From: Planctomycetota bacterium
GTDB taxonomy: Bacteria; Planctomycetota; Phycisphaerae; Phycisphaerales; UBA1924
Assembly (NCBI GenBank): GCA_014584315.1
Contig: JACTNA010000005.1
Location: 62,001 to 126,000 of the forward strand
Length of the DNA: 64,000 nucleotides
Direction of reading: 5' to 3'
Part shown: in pieces, positions 37,195-46,003 of the stretch
How the letters are laid out: every line of letters begins with the position of its first letter
Numbering within the stretch: position 1 is the first letter of the stretch
The notes under the pieces: model-generated
What the model was told of the DNA's origin: nothing
Seen by the model: only the letters and a program-made list of their open reading frames with translations
Databases searched by the model: none
Made by a program: the position numbers and the translations under genes

Positions 37195-39016
37195 ACGCCC
37201 GCACGGTCGCTACGCACCGCGCGACCGCTTCGGCCAGGGGAACGACCTCCCCCTTGCCGACCTCGGACCTTCGCTTGAACTCCACCCCCCCGGCGGCGAG
37301 CGCCTTCTCGCCGACCGTCAGGCGGACGGGCAGGCCGACCAGGTCGCCGTCCTTGAACTTGACGCCGGGGCGTTCGTCGCGGTCGTCGATGAGGGCGTCC
37401 AGCCCAGCCGAGGCGAGGTCCGCCGCAAGTGCTTCCGCGGCTTGCATCTGCGCGTTGTCCCCGGGCTTCATCACGGTGAGCAGGACGTGGTACGGGGCGA
37501 TCGCGGCCGGCCAGACGATGCCGTCGGCGTCGTGGCTCATCTCGACGCAGGCGGCCATGGTCCGGCTGACGCCGATGCCGTAGCAGCCCATGATGACGGA
37601 TCGGCGTTGCTGCGCCTCGTCGAGGACGGCCAGCCCCATGGCGTCGGAGTACTTGGCGCCGAGTTTGAAGATGTGGCCGACCTCGATGCCGCGTTGCTCG
37701 ACGAGTTTCGAGCCGGGCGCCCGGGGGGAGGGGTCTCCGGCGAGGGCGTTGCGGATGTCGGTCACCTTTACATAACGCGGTTCGTCGAGGATCGACCCCA
37801 TCTCGCGCCGCCAGTTGAAGTTGCGGACGTGGTGGTCGCGCTCGTCCGCACCTGTAGCCCAGCGGAAGGAGCCTTGGGCCGCGTCGGGGTCGATGAGGAT
37901 GCGAACGCCTTTCTCGGGGTGCAGGCCGTCCCGCTTGACGACCGCGGGGCTGACGTACCCGATGGCGAAGCCGGCCTGTCTCGCCCGGGCCTCATCGGCG
38001 AGTTTCACGCGGAAGCCGGCCGCAGCCTTGACCTTGCCCTCGTTGACCTCGTGATCTCCACGAACAACTGCAAGCACCCACCGGACACCGCCGCTCGCGT
38101 CGGGGTCCGCCGCCTCAAAGACGATGGTCTTGAGCATCCGGTCCGGCGTGACGCCGAGGAACTGGGCGACGCCGTCGATGCCCGGCATGTTGGGGGTGTG
38201 GACCTTCTCGAGCGGCTCGGCGGTACCCTCCGCGCGGTCGAAGCCCCACTGCCGCTCGCCGATCTCGCACTTCTCGACGTTGGCCGCGTAGCCGCTCGCC
38301 GGGCAGCGCAGGATGGTGTCCTCGCCGGTCTGGCAGTTGACCATGAACTCGTGGCTCGCGGAGCCGCCGATCGGCCCGCTCTCGGCCTCGACGACGGTGA
38401 AGTCCAGGCCGCAGCGGCGGAAGATGTTGGAGTACGCCCGGTACATGGCGTCGTAGGCCTCGTTGAGGCCCCCCGCCCCCTCGACGCCCAGGTGGAAGGA
38501 GTAGGCGTCCTTCATGATGAACTCGCGCCCGCGCAGCAGCCCCCCCCTCGGGCGCGGCTCGTCGCGGAACTTGGTCTGCACCTGGTAGAGGATGAGCGGC
38601 AACTGCCGGTAACTCGTGATCGCGGTGCGCAGCAGGTCCGTGATGACTTCCTCGTGCGTCGGGCCGAGCGCGGTCGGGCGTCCGTGGCGGTCGTGCAGGC
38701 GAAAGAGGTTGTCGCCGTAGTCCTCCGCGCGGCCTGTCTGCTCGAAGAGTTCCATGGGCTGCAGCGCGGGCATGAGCATCTCGCTCGCGCCGGTCGCGTC
38801 CATTTCCTCCCGGACGATCCGGGTGAGCTTGCCCAGCACCCGCCAGGCGAGGGGGAGGTAGTCGTAGACCCCCGCCGCGACCTGCCGGATGTACCCGGCT
38901 CTCAGCAGGAGGGCGTGGCTGGGCGTGGTCGCCTCGGCGGGGGCGTCCCGGAGCGTGGGGATGAGGGTCCGGGACCATCGTTGAACTGTGCCCGGCGAGT
39001 GCGATTCCTGGCTCAT
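37193..39016 (-). CDS. proS: Prolyl-tRNA synthetase (bacterial type with editing insert)
   Basis: A 607-residue class II synthetase. Motif 2 is FRDEPRPRGGLLRGREFIMKDAYSFH and motif 3 lies near MGCYGIGVSRTMAACVE. A YbaK-type editing insert lies between motifs 2 and 3 (residues about 240-390, VAQFLGVTPDRMLKTIVFEA). The anticodon-binding domain is at the C-terminus. This is the long ProS form common in bacteria, distinct from the archaeal type. The ATG 39016 fits the family; the frame is open upstream into the divergent intergenic region. Confidence 0.96.
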   Translation of the reverse strand: MSQESHSPGTVQRWSRTLIPTLRDAPAEATTPSHALLLRAGYIRQVAAGVYDYLPLAWRVLGKLTRIVREEMDATGASEMLMPALQPMELFEQTGRAEDYGDNLFRLHDRHGRPTALGPTHEEVITDLLRTAITSYRQLPLILYQVQTKFRDEPRPRGGLLRGREFIMKDAYSFHLGVEGAGGLNEAYDAMYRAYSNIFRRCGLDFTVVEAESGPIGGSASHEFMVNCQTGEDTILRCPASGYAANVEKCEIGERQWGFDRAEGTAEPLEKVHTPNMPGIDGVAQFLGVTPDRMLKTIVFEAADPDASGGVRWVLAVVRGDHEVNEGKVKAAAGFRVKLADEARARQAGFAIGYVSPAVVKRDGLHPEKGVRILIDPDAAQGSFRWATGADERDHHVRNFNWRREMGSILDEPRYVKVTDIRNALAGDPSPRAPGSKLVEQRGIEVGHIFKLGAKYSDAMGLAVLDEAQQRRSVIMGCYGIGVSRTMAACVEMSHDADGIVWPAAIAPYHVLLTVMKPGDNAQMQAAEALAADLASAGLDALIDDRDERPGVKFKDGDLVGLPVRLTVGEKALAAGGVEFKRRSEVGKGEVVPLAEAVARCVATVRA

Positions 39017-39206
39017 AGGGCCGGATCGTAGCCCCGACAGACCGCACCCCCCGCATGTTCCCAAGGGCCTGCCCCGCTCACCGAAGCGGCGCAGTCCCAC
39101 TGGAAAGCCCCTGAAAGGGTGGCCGATCGCCGGATCGGGGGCATATTTGGAAAGGAGGCCCGGACGGCCGCAAGTTGTTGCCCAAGTGGGGTTTAGGACG
39201 AACCCG

Positions 39207-40166
39207 ATGAAAACGAAGAACCGCATTGCGTCGCTCGCCGCTTTCGCACTCCTCGCCGCGACCGGCTCGGCGGCGTCGGCACAGTTCGTGACGGGCGGGC
39301 TTTGGAACCGCTTCATCGACTGGGCCGACCCTGCGACTGTGCCCGCGAATCCTTCCCGGGCTGTCTGGCAGTACGAGACGATCAGCCTCACTCGCCTTTC
39401 CTCGGATGGGCCGTGGTTCGCTCAGGCGACGGAGCCTGCCCGCTGGCAGCCCGACCCCGAGGCCCCGGGCGAAGGGCGATGGGTGGCCGGACCCGACGGC
39501 GACGCGGTCTTCCAGCGAGATCGGGCACGTGTGATCGGCGGCGATGAGGCGATCTCGCCCGTCGCTCGATGGCACAACCCGGCGGGAGACGGGTCGCCGA
39601 TCAGCATTACGGGTCGGGTGCGGTTCCAGGTTGACTCGGAGTCGTCGGAGGCCGGTCTGGAACTGGTGGTCGCCGTCACCGACCGATGGGGCAACGTCCG
39701 TCCGCTCTACACGCAGTCCCTGACCGCGGAGGAGGTCGGCGAGACGGCGAATCGCGGCCTGGTGGTTCCGATCGAACTCCGCAACGTGATCGTCAATCAG
39801 GGCGACTCGATCATCATCACGGCACGGGTGGACGATGCAGGCTCATCGGGCGATGAACCGGTCGTCGTGGACCTGATGGACGACGTGAGCATCGTGATGG
39901 AGAGCCATCAGGAGACGGAAGATCTTCAGGCGTTCGCGGCGTTCCGCAAGCAGCCGGGCCTGCACGGCGCGGGCGGTCGCCGGGGTGGCGGCGGCGGCGG
40001 AGGCGGGGGCACGCCGTTCATCCCGCCCGAGCCTCCCGACATGCCGCCCCCGCCCGACATGCCGCCGCCGGACGTGCCCGGCGAGCCGGTCATCCCCACG
40101 CCCGGCACGCTGGTGCTGCTGCTGACGGCCACGGGATGCACGCTCACCCGTCGCCGGCGCGCGTGA
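39207..40166 (+). CDS. Secreted protein with PEP-CTERM-like PTPGTL sorting tail
   Basis: A 319-residue exported protein with a Sec signal (residues 1-25, ending SAASAQ). It has a beta-rich body of about 230 residues with no recognised fold, then a Gly-rich run and a Pro/Asp-rich linker. The C-terminus is PTPGTL, a short hydrophobic helix and R-R-R-R-A. This is the Phycisphaerae variant of PEP-CTERM, predicted to be handled by an exosortase and placed at the cell surface. The body has Trp-rich stretches early on. No exosortase is in the window. Confidence 0.83.
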   Translation: MKTKNRIASLAAFALLAATGSAASAQFVTGGLWNRFIDWADPATVPANPSRAVWQYETISLTRLSSDGPWFAQATEPARWQPDPEAPGEGRWVAGPDGDAVFQRDRARVIGGDEAISPVARWHNPAGDGSPISITGRVRFQVDSESSEAGLELVVAVTDRWGNVRPLYTQSLTAEEVGETANRGLVVPIELRNVIVNQGDSIIITARVDDAGSSGDEPVVVDLMDDVSIVMESHQETEDLQAFAAFRKQPGLHGAGGRRGGGGGGGGGTPFIPPEPPDMPPPPDMPPPDVPGEPVIPTPGTLVLLLTATGCTLTRRRRA

Positions 40167-40782
40167 CCGCCGGCGGCGCCGGTTCGGACGGGATCCACCC
40201 GGCCGCGCTCAGCGCCGATGTCCAGCGTTCGCGCTCCGCTCGCCGGCCCGCGTCCCACCACTCGCAGCACTCGACCGGCACCCCGAGGTCGAGGGCCATT
40301 TCGGCGATCTGATGGTCCGTCATGCCGAGGAGCGGCGTCTCGATCCGCACCTCGGGCAGCCCGCACGACCCGGCGTCAAGCGTCGCCAGACGCGAGACGA
40401 GCAAGGCCCGATCGACGGCGATCGCTTCTCGCTCGAGGTCGCAGTCCCCGCCCGGCGAAGCCTGGGTGAACTGCACCGGCCAGACGACGCGCCCGCACCC
40501 GAGCGCCAAGGCCAGGTACGCGGCCTGAAGAAGCGCCGCGGCCTCGCGTCCGCCGACGGGTTCGATTGCCGGCGCATCGGGAAGTTCACGGACCATCAGG
40601 CCCAACGCCTCGCCCTGCCTCCGGATCGCCGCTGAGCCTGCCCGCGACACGCCGGGCCACTCGACCAGGAGCGGCATGGGCGCGGAGGATTCGCCGGTGG
40701 CGAGGGCAGCCTCGACTTCGGCGGCCGCTGCAACCAGGGACGCCAACCCGCCGTCCGAAAGGACCACGCTTCGCCCGACCAT
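40144..40782 (-). CDS. Degenerate QueC-like (PP-loop) protein
   Basis: A 212-residue protein resembling 7-cyano-7-deazaguanine synthase. The N-terminal SDGGLASLVAAAA occupies the position of the PP-loop S-G-G-x-D-S, but the catalytic Asp is replaced. The C-terminal IETPLLGMTDHQIAEMALDLGVP followed by ECCEWW matches QueC's ETPL segment and its substrate/zinc region, although the C-x2-C-x2-C zinc set is reduced to one C-C. ATP-dependent synthesis of preQ0 is therefore doubtful. It may be a binding or regulatory homologue. Its 3' end overlaps the sorting-tail gene by 23 bases. Confidence 0.6.
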   Translation of the reverse strand: MVGRSVVLSDGGLASLVAAAAEVEAALATGESSAPMPLLVEWPGVSRAGSAAIRRQGEALGLMVRELPDAPAIEPVGGREAAALLQAAYLALALGCGRVVWPVQFTQASPGGDCDLEREAIAVDRALLVSRLATLDAGSCGLPEVRIETPLLGMTDHQIAEMALDLGVPVECCEWWDAGRRAERERWTSALSAAGWIPSEPAPPAVTRAGDG

Positions 40783-41012
40783 TGGCGCATCCTACCCGAA
40801 TCGCCCGGATTCTCGCTCGAAGTTTCGCGTTGCAGGTGGGTTGCACGCTCGCGAGAACGATGTACGATACGAGTGGCCGCACCGCCTAAGCCGCTGCTGA
40901 GCAACGACTTGCGTGGGTGGCCGCCCGATCCCGCCCCACCACCCGGGCCTGGAGCGTGTCGGCGTCGATTCTCGGCGCCGACGCGCCCAGGCCGCTTGAT
41001 TGCTCCGGCCGG
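40783..41012 (+). other. Non-coding gap with a long hairpin and a possible small-RNA promoter
   Basis: No convincing protein frame. A strong imperfect hairpin has arms 40946-40964 and 40976-40993; they match except for one bulged A and one G/T pair, with an 11-base loop. On the plus strand TTGCAC (40843-40848) and TACGAT (40865-40870... 16-base spacing) precede it, so a transcript of about 115 bases ending at the hairpin is possible. GTGGCCGC occurs at 40873 and 40917. The hairpin could equally end the S10-peptidase transcript on the minus strand. No T-run follows on either strand. Confidence 0.35.
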
Positions 41013-42545
41013 CTACTCCCCCCCCACCCTCGCGGCCTCGGTGTAGAACGGCGCGACGTCCCGCTTGAGTTTCGCCAGGTCGTCCTCGCGGATGTACATC
41101 ATGTGCCCCGACTGGTAGTACGCGACGCGGATGTTGCCGCGCAGCGAGGCGTTGACGCCGAGGCGTGCGAGGGTGTTGTCGGTGGCGAAGTACGGCGTGG
41201 CCAGGTCGTAGTACCCGCTGGCGACGAAGACCATCAACGCGGGGTTCTTGTGCATCGCGTCGCGCAGCCGCGTGGCGACGTTGACGTACCTGTTCTCGGA
41301 GGTTCGGTAACTCCAGGGGTGCACGCGCCCGGTGAGGATCTCGTAGGGCAGGTCGTTGCGGTAGCCGAGTTCGCGGCGCACGTAGTCGTTCAGCCCCGCG
41401 GTGTACGGGCCGGTGATCGCGGTCATGCTGGGGTCGTAGTCGAAGCCCGCGCTGGTGCCGTCGCGGTCCATCCCCTTGAATCGGCTGTCGAGCCGTCCGA
41501 CCGTCCGGCCCTCGTCTCGCAGCAACTCCTTCGTGAACCGGAAGATGTCGATGCGCAGCCCGCTCAACTCGACGAATCGTTCCGACAACCCGGTGTAGCG
41601 CGCGAGCCTGCGGACGGTCTCGCGCCGCTCGTCCGGCGTCAACGCATCGCCCTTCGCCAGGGCGAGCAGGTAGTCGGTCGATGCCCACCGCTCGACTTCG
41701 GCGAGCGCTGCCGACAGGTCGCGCTGCAGGTCGGCGTCGAGCCGGTTGTGGTACCACGCCGTGGCGGTGTAGGTGGGCAGGAACAGCCAGTACGGGTCGT
41801 CGTTGCCCTCGCCGAAGCGGATGGTCTGGAAGTTGAGCACGGACGAGATCAGCAGCAGGCCGTTGAGGTACATCCCGTGCGTGTCCTGGAGGTACGCGGA
41901 CAGCCCGGCGGCCCGCGTCGTGCCGTAACTCTCGCCCGCCAGAAACTTGGGCGAGAGCCACCGTTCGTGGCGCGTGGTCCAGAGGCGGATGAAGTCGCCG
42001 ACCGACGAGAGGTCTTCCTCCAGGCCGTGGAACTGCTTCGCGTCCTGCCCCTCGACCGGCCGGCTGTAACCGGTGCTGACGGGGTCGATGAAGACGAGGT
42101 CGGTCAGGTCCAGCCACGAGTGCTCGTTCGGCACGACGCGGAACGGCGGCGACTGGTCGAACCCTTCGACGCCCATGTCGATTCGGCGCGGGCCGAGCGC
42201 CCCCATGTGCAGCCAGACGCTCGACGAGCCGGGTCCGCCGTTGAACGTGAAGGTCACGGGCCGCTCGGCGGGATCGATGCCATCGAGGGTGTAGGCGACG
42301 TAGAAGATGTTGGCCCGGGGCTTGCCCTCGTAGTTCGGGAGTTCCATGTACCCGGCGGCGGCGGTGTACTCGATTTCACGCCCGCCGATCGTGACGGTGT
42401 GCTTCGTGACGGAGACCGATTCGGACTGCACGGGCTTGTCGGCGCCCGGCTTGTCGCCACTATCGGTGGGTGAGTCCTGCCCGTGGACGCCGGCCGCGGC
42501 GACCAGCACCGCCCAGACCCATGCCGTCCGACCCGTTCGTCCCAT
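41013..42545 (-). CDS. S10-family serine carboxypeptidase-like protein
   Basis: A 510-residue secreted alpha/beta-hydrolase peptidase. A signal peptide is at 1-24 (ending GVHGQ). The oxyanion loop FNGGPGSSSVW, the nucleophile Ser in GESYGTTRA, the Asp in ASGYYDLATPY and the His in QSGHMMYI form the S10 triad. These enzymes remove C-terminal residues from peptides; bacterial versions are little studied. AAGGAG lies seven bases before the ATG. It is divergent from the sirtuin gene by 41 bases. Confidence 0.93.
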   Translation of the reverse strand: MGRTGRTAWVWAVLVAAAGVHGQDSPTDSGDKPGADKPVQSESVSVTKHTVTIGGREIEYTAAAGYMELPNYEGKPRANIFYVAYTLDGIDPAERPVTFTFNGGPGSSSVWLHMGALGPRRIDMGVEGFDQSPPFRVVPNEHSWLDLTDLVFIDPVSTGYSRPVEGQDAKQFHGLEEDLSSVGDFIRLWTTRHERWLSPKFLAGESYGTTRAAGLSAYLQDTHGMYLNGLLLISSVLNFQTIRFGEGNDDPYWLFLPTYTATAWYHNRLDADLQRDLSAALAEVERWASTDYLLALAKGDALTPDERRETVRRLARYTGLSERFVELSGLRIDIFRFTKELLRDEGRTVGRLDSRFKGMDRDGTSAGFDYDPSMTAITGPYTAGLNDYVRRELGYRNDLPYEILTGRVHPWSYRTSENRYVNVATRLRDAMHKNPALMVFVASGYYDLATPYFATDNTLARLGVNASLRGNIRVAYYQSGHMMYIREDDLAKLKRDVAPFYTEAARVGGE

Positions 42546-42586
42546 GGTGCGCTCCTTGCGTGGTTTCGATATGGTTGAGAGCATAC

Positions 42587-43357
42587 ATGCTCGCCGAGAT
42601 TGACGAAGCCGCGTTGGGAGCCGCAGCGGAGGCCCTCGCCGCTGCGCGGTCGGTCGTAACCCTGACGGGGGCGGGGGTGAGCGCGGAGAGCGGGGTCCCG
42701 ACGTTCCGCGATGCGATGACGGGCCTGTGGGCGAGGTTCGACGCCCAGCGTCTCGCCACGCCCGAGGCCTTCGAGCGCGACCCCGCCGTGGTGTCGCGCT
42801 GGTATGACGAGCGGCGCATCCGGTGTGCCGGGTGCGTGCCGAACGCCGGGCACCTGGCGCTGGCGAGCATCGAGCGGGCGATCACCGATCGCGGGGGATC
42901 GTTCACATTGCTGACGCAGAACGTCGATGGCCTGCACCGGCGTGCCGGAAGCGGACGGGTGGTCGAACTGCACGGCTCGCTCTTCGCGTGGCGGTGCACG
43001 GTGACTGGCCGGGAACGCGACGACCTGCCCATGCCGCTCCCGGTCTATCCCATGCCGAGCGACGCGGGCGGCCTGTACCGGCCCGGTGTGGTGTGGTTCG
43101 GCGAGGTGCTGCCGGGCGAGGCGGTCCGGCTCGCGGCCCAGGCCGTCGGGTGCTGCGACCTGTTCCTCTCGATCGGGACGAGCAGCGTCGTCTACCCGGC
43201 GGCCGGATTCATCGAGGCCGCCGCCGGCCTTGGTGCGCGCGTCATCGAGATCAACCCCGACCCAACGCCGCTCTCGAGTCTGGCGACGTGGCGATTCGCC
43301 ACGCCGTCCGGGCGGATGCTGCCGCGGCTTGTCGAGCGCGCTTATCCGCGGGGATAG
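42587..43357 (+). CDS. cobB: Sirtuin (CobB/SIRT5-like) NAD-dependent protein deacylase
   Basis: A 256-residue class III sirtuin. Motifs are LTGAGVSAESGVPTFRD, TQNVDGLH, the base His in VELHGSLF, and VWFGEVLPG. The acyl-pocket pattern R-W-Y-D-E-R carries the Tyr and Arg (Y-x-x-R) that select succinyl or malonyl lysine. The zinc module is eroded: after HGSLFAWRC there is no second Cys and none of the later C-x-x-C pair, so the metal site is probably absent. It starts 41 bases from the S10 peptidase, pointing the other way. Confidence 0.9.
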   Translation: MLAEIDEAALGAAAEALAAARSVVTLTGAGVSAESGVPTFRDAMTGLWARFDAQRLATPEAFERDPAVVSRWYDERRIRCAGCVPNAGHLALASIERAITDRGGSFTLLTQNVDGLHRRAGSGRVVELHGSLFAWRCTVTGRERDDLPMPLPVYPMPSDAGGLYRPGVVWFGEVLPGEAVRLAAQAVGCCDLFLSIGTSSVVYPAAGFIEAAAGLGARVIEINPDPTPLSSLATWRFATPSGRMLPRLVERAYPRG

Positions 43358-43365
43358 CGGGGCCT

Positions 43366-43929
43366 TCACGCGCTCGGTTCGAGGCGGACCGCCGCGACCT
43401 GCCGATGCTCCGCGCCGGACGCCGTGAGCACGCTGCGCGTGAGGGCGACGCGATCGACGAGGAACGGCTCGCACTCCACCGGCTCGTCCACGCGGGCGGG
43501 CCGGTCGCCGGGGCGGAAACGGACGAGCGTGAGGTGCGGGCGGAAGCGTCTGGCATCACGGGCGTTCCTTGCGAGCCTCGCCGCCAGTCGGCGCTGGATC
43601 TCGACGAGCGGGGCCGGCGCGTCGGTCTCGGCGGCGATGAGGCGCGCCGGGCCGCGTTCGGGAAGCGTGATGAGTCGCCGCGGTGTGAGCGGGAACGCGC
43701 TGAATCCCGCGCACGACCGCTCCACCGACTCGGCGATCGCGGGGAGTTCGCCCGGCGTCCGGTCGCCGATGAAGAGCAGCGTGAGGTGGACCTGTTCGGC
43801 GGGGGTGTCTCGGCCGACGCCGAGCGTCAGACGGTTCACGGCGCGGCGGAGGGCCCGGACGGTCTCGGCGGGCGGATAGACGGCCACGAACAGGCGCACG
43901 CGTTCGCTCTCGCGCGAACCGCGTGTCAT
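43366..43929 (-). CDS. thpR: RNA 2',3'-cyclic phosphodiesterase ThpR
   Basis: A 187-residue 2H phosphoesterase. The paired H-x-T-x motifs are HLTLLF near residue 49 and HLTLVRF near 130, each followed by the expected beta strands; the opening RVRLFVAVYPPAE is typical. These enzymes open 2',3'-cyclic phosphate at RNA ends. The ATG overlaps the stop of the sarcosine-oxidase-like gene (ATGA). The stop lies eight bases from the convergent sirtuin gene end. Confidence 0.93.
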   Translation of the reverse strand: MTRGSRESERVRLFVAVYPPAETVRALRRAVNRLTLGVGRDTPAEQVHLTLLFIGDRTPGELPAIAESVERSCAGFSAFPLTPRRLITLPERGPARLIAAETDAPAPLVEIQRRLAARLARNARDARRFRPHLTLVRFRPGDRPARVDEPVECEPFLVDRVALTRSVLTASGAEHRQVAAVRLEPSA

Positions 43930-45074
43930 GCAGTTCTCTCCGATCGCCCGAAGCGAGACGCGCCCAGGAAGCCGATCTGCCGCGCCGTCCGCCCTTCGAG
44001 GGCGAGGTCCGCGAGGGCCTCGCCGATCACAGGGGCGAACTTGAAGCCGTGCCCGCTGAACCCGCACGCGACCGTGACGCGCTCCGAGGCCGGATGGCGG
44101 TCGATCACGAAGTGTCCGTCGGGCGAGTTCGTGTAGAGGCACACGGCGTGCGCCAGCGTCGGGCCGTCGGCCTCGGGCAGGTGCTCTCGGATCACCCGGC
44201 GGAGCACGGCTTCATCCTCCGGCCTCAGCGCGCGGTCGGGCGTCTCGGCGTCGGTCGCCTCGCCCCGAACGTGCATCGCGACCTTGAAACCCGGCCTTCC
44301 GCGCTCCATCGGGAAGCCGTACGCGTGACCGTGCGCGGTGTCGATCGCCCACGTCGGCATGGCGCCGCTCTCGAATCGGTCGGGTCGAGTCGGCCAGACC
44401 CAGAGCAGGACCTGCCTCGTGACCCGGAGCGACACGCCCATCCCCGCGAGCAGCGGCCCCGTTCGCGCCCCCGCCGTCAGCACGAGCGCACCTGCGCGGT
44501 ACTCGGCCCGGTCGGTGCGTACATGCACGCCGCCGGCGTCCGCGCTCGACTGGAGCACGCGCTCACCCGTCACGAGGTGTGCGCCGGCTCGCAGCGCATC
44601 GACCGCAAAGGCCGAGATGCACGAGTCGGTCACGAGATACCCGGCGTGAGGCTCGAACAGGCCGGTCCAATCGCTCGGCATGACGAACTGGGGATGCCGG
44701 GCGCGGACGCCGTCCGCGGGGAGGCGCTCGCATGGGATGCCGTGCCGGCGGGCCGACTCGGCCGTCGCCTCGACCATGTCGCTGCCGGGCGAGCCGACGT
44801 AAAGAACGCCGGTCTCGTGGTACAGCCCCGGGCCGTGGCGAGCGTCGAGGTCGATCCAACGATCGCGCGCCTCGCGCAGGAGCGGCACGTAATCGGCGTG
44901 CTCGCTGTATGCGACGCGGAAGACGCGCGTCCGCCCGTGGTGGGACGAGGTGTCGTTGGGGATGGTGGCGCGCTCGATGCCGAGAACGCGTCCACCGCGA
45001 CGGGCGATCGCGGCGCACGCGGCCGCGCCCATCGTCCCCGCGCCGACGACGATGACATCGTACGAGACGGTCAT
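43926..45074 (-). CDS. solA: Monomeric sarcosine oxidase / N-methyltryptophan oxidase-like flavoprotein
   Basis: A 382-residue FAD oxidase. The dinucleotide motif is YDVIVVGAGTMGAAA. DTSSHHGRTRVFRVAYSEH and YVPLLREARDRW are typical of the MSOX/SolA branch. The Cys in VCLYTNSPDGHFVIDRHP sits at the site that links FAD covalently, and CGFSGHGFKFAP completes the active site. It oxidises N-methyl amino acids to formaldehyde and the free amino acid. The ATG overlaps the stop of the upstream epimerase gene. Confidence 0.93.
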   Translation of the reverse strand: MTVSYDVIVVGAGTMGAAACAAIARRGGRVLGIERATIPNDTSSHHGRTRVFRVAYSEHADYVPLLREARDRWIDLDARHGPGLYHETGVLYVGSPGSDMVEATAESARRHGIPCERLPADGVRARHPQFVMPSDWTGLFEPHAGYLVTDSCISAFAVDALRAGAHLVTGERVLQSSADAGGVHVRTDRAEYRAGALVLTAGARTGPLLAGMGVSLRVTRQVLLWVWPTRPDRFESGAMPTWAIDTAHGHAYGFPMERGRPGFKVAMHVRGEATDAETPDRALRPEDEAVLRRVIREHLPEADGPTLAHAVCLYTNSPDGHFVIDRHPASERVTVACGFSGHGFKFAPVIGEALADLALEGRTARQIGFLGASRFGRSERTA

Positions 45075-45982
45075 GCGGGAAGGGACCTGATGAGTTCGCC
45101 GAGATGACGCCTGATGCCCTCGTGCCCTCGGTCGAGACCGACGCCGAGGATGTCGCGGGCCGCCGCGGTGTCGAAGGTGTTGAGCGGGTGTTCGGGGCTG
45201 CTCGTGTCGATGTCCGCGCGCACGCCGAGTTGCTCCGCGGCGAAGGACGCCCAGTCGGCGTATCGGGCGTAGCAATCGACGAGGTTGAAAGGTCGGCCGG
45301 CGACGCGGTCGTTGCCGACCGCGCCCGCGACCGCCGCGGCGACATCCTCGACGTGGACCCACTTCCCGCCGCCGGGCTTCGAGTAGCGGCCGGTCTTGCG
45401 CAGTTCGGCGATGATGTCCGCGCCGTGGGAGTCGGCGGGGTTCGGCTCGACGCCGTAGACCCCGCACGGGCGAAGGGCGCAGGTGTTTCGGCCCGAGCCG
45501 AAGTGCTCCGCCCACAGGAAGGCTTCGACGGCGGCCTTGTGCGCGCCGTAGACCGAGTTCGGGCGGAGCGGGTGGTCCTCGGTGACGACGCTCCGTCCGG
45601 CGTGATCCTTCGGACGGGGGAGCATGTCGTGGTGGACGGCGATGGTGCTGATGAAAACGAACTGGCGCGGGGCGGAGGTGTGCAGCAGGCGGATGGAGGC
45701 GTCGAGGTTCGTCCGCAGGTGCGACGCCAGGTCCACCGGCCTGGCCCGCAGCGGCGCCCAGTCGATGCTGTTGTGGACGACGCACTCCGCGCCCTCGAGC
45801 AGCGCGGGCCAGCAGGAACCGTCGTCGTGCGAGCCGACGACGAACCGATCGACGAACGCCTCGACGTGGTCGCGCCGGCTGGTCTGACGCACAAGGCCGG
45901 TGACGCGGTGCCCCGCCGCGGACAGGCGCCTGGCGATGGCCGAACCGATGAACCCCGAGACGCCGGTCACAGCGACTTTCAT
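45071..45982 (-). CDS. NAD-dependent epimerase/dehydratase family protein
   Basis: A 303-residue extended short-chain reductase with the NAD motif VAVTGVSGFIGSAIAR, an S-T segment FVFISTIAV, and the catalytic Y-x3-K in YGAHKAAVEAF. The downstream segment CALRPCGVYG is usual for the family. The substrate cannot be assigned; neighbours (UDP-glucuronate decarboxylase, aldo/keto reductase) suggest sugar chemistry. It is coupled to solA by a 4-base overlap. Confidence 0.9.
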   Translation of the reverse strand: MKVAVTGVSGFIGSAIARRLSAAGHRVTGLVRQTSRRDHVEAFVDRFVVGSHDDGSCWPALLEGAECVVHNSIDWAPLRARPVDLASHLRTNLDASIRLLHTSAPRQFVFISTIAVHHDMLPRPKDHAGRSVVTEDHPLRPNSVYGAHKAAVEAFLWAEHFGSGRNTCALRPCGVYGVEPNPADSHGADIIAELRKTGRYSKPGGGKWVHVEDVAAAVAGAVGNDRVAGRPFNLVDCYARYADWASFAAEQLGVRADIDTSSPEHPLNTFDTAAARDILGVGLDRGHEGIRRHLGELIRSLPA

Positions 45983-46003
45983 CCCCGCACGATAGCGGCC
46001 TGC

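Noticed and set aside
40873..40924. CRISPR-like repeat from the duplicated GTGGCCGC
   Set aside because: Only two copies of eight bases, no regular spacers and no cas genes in the window.
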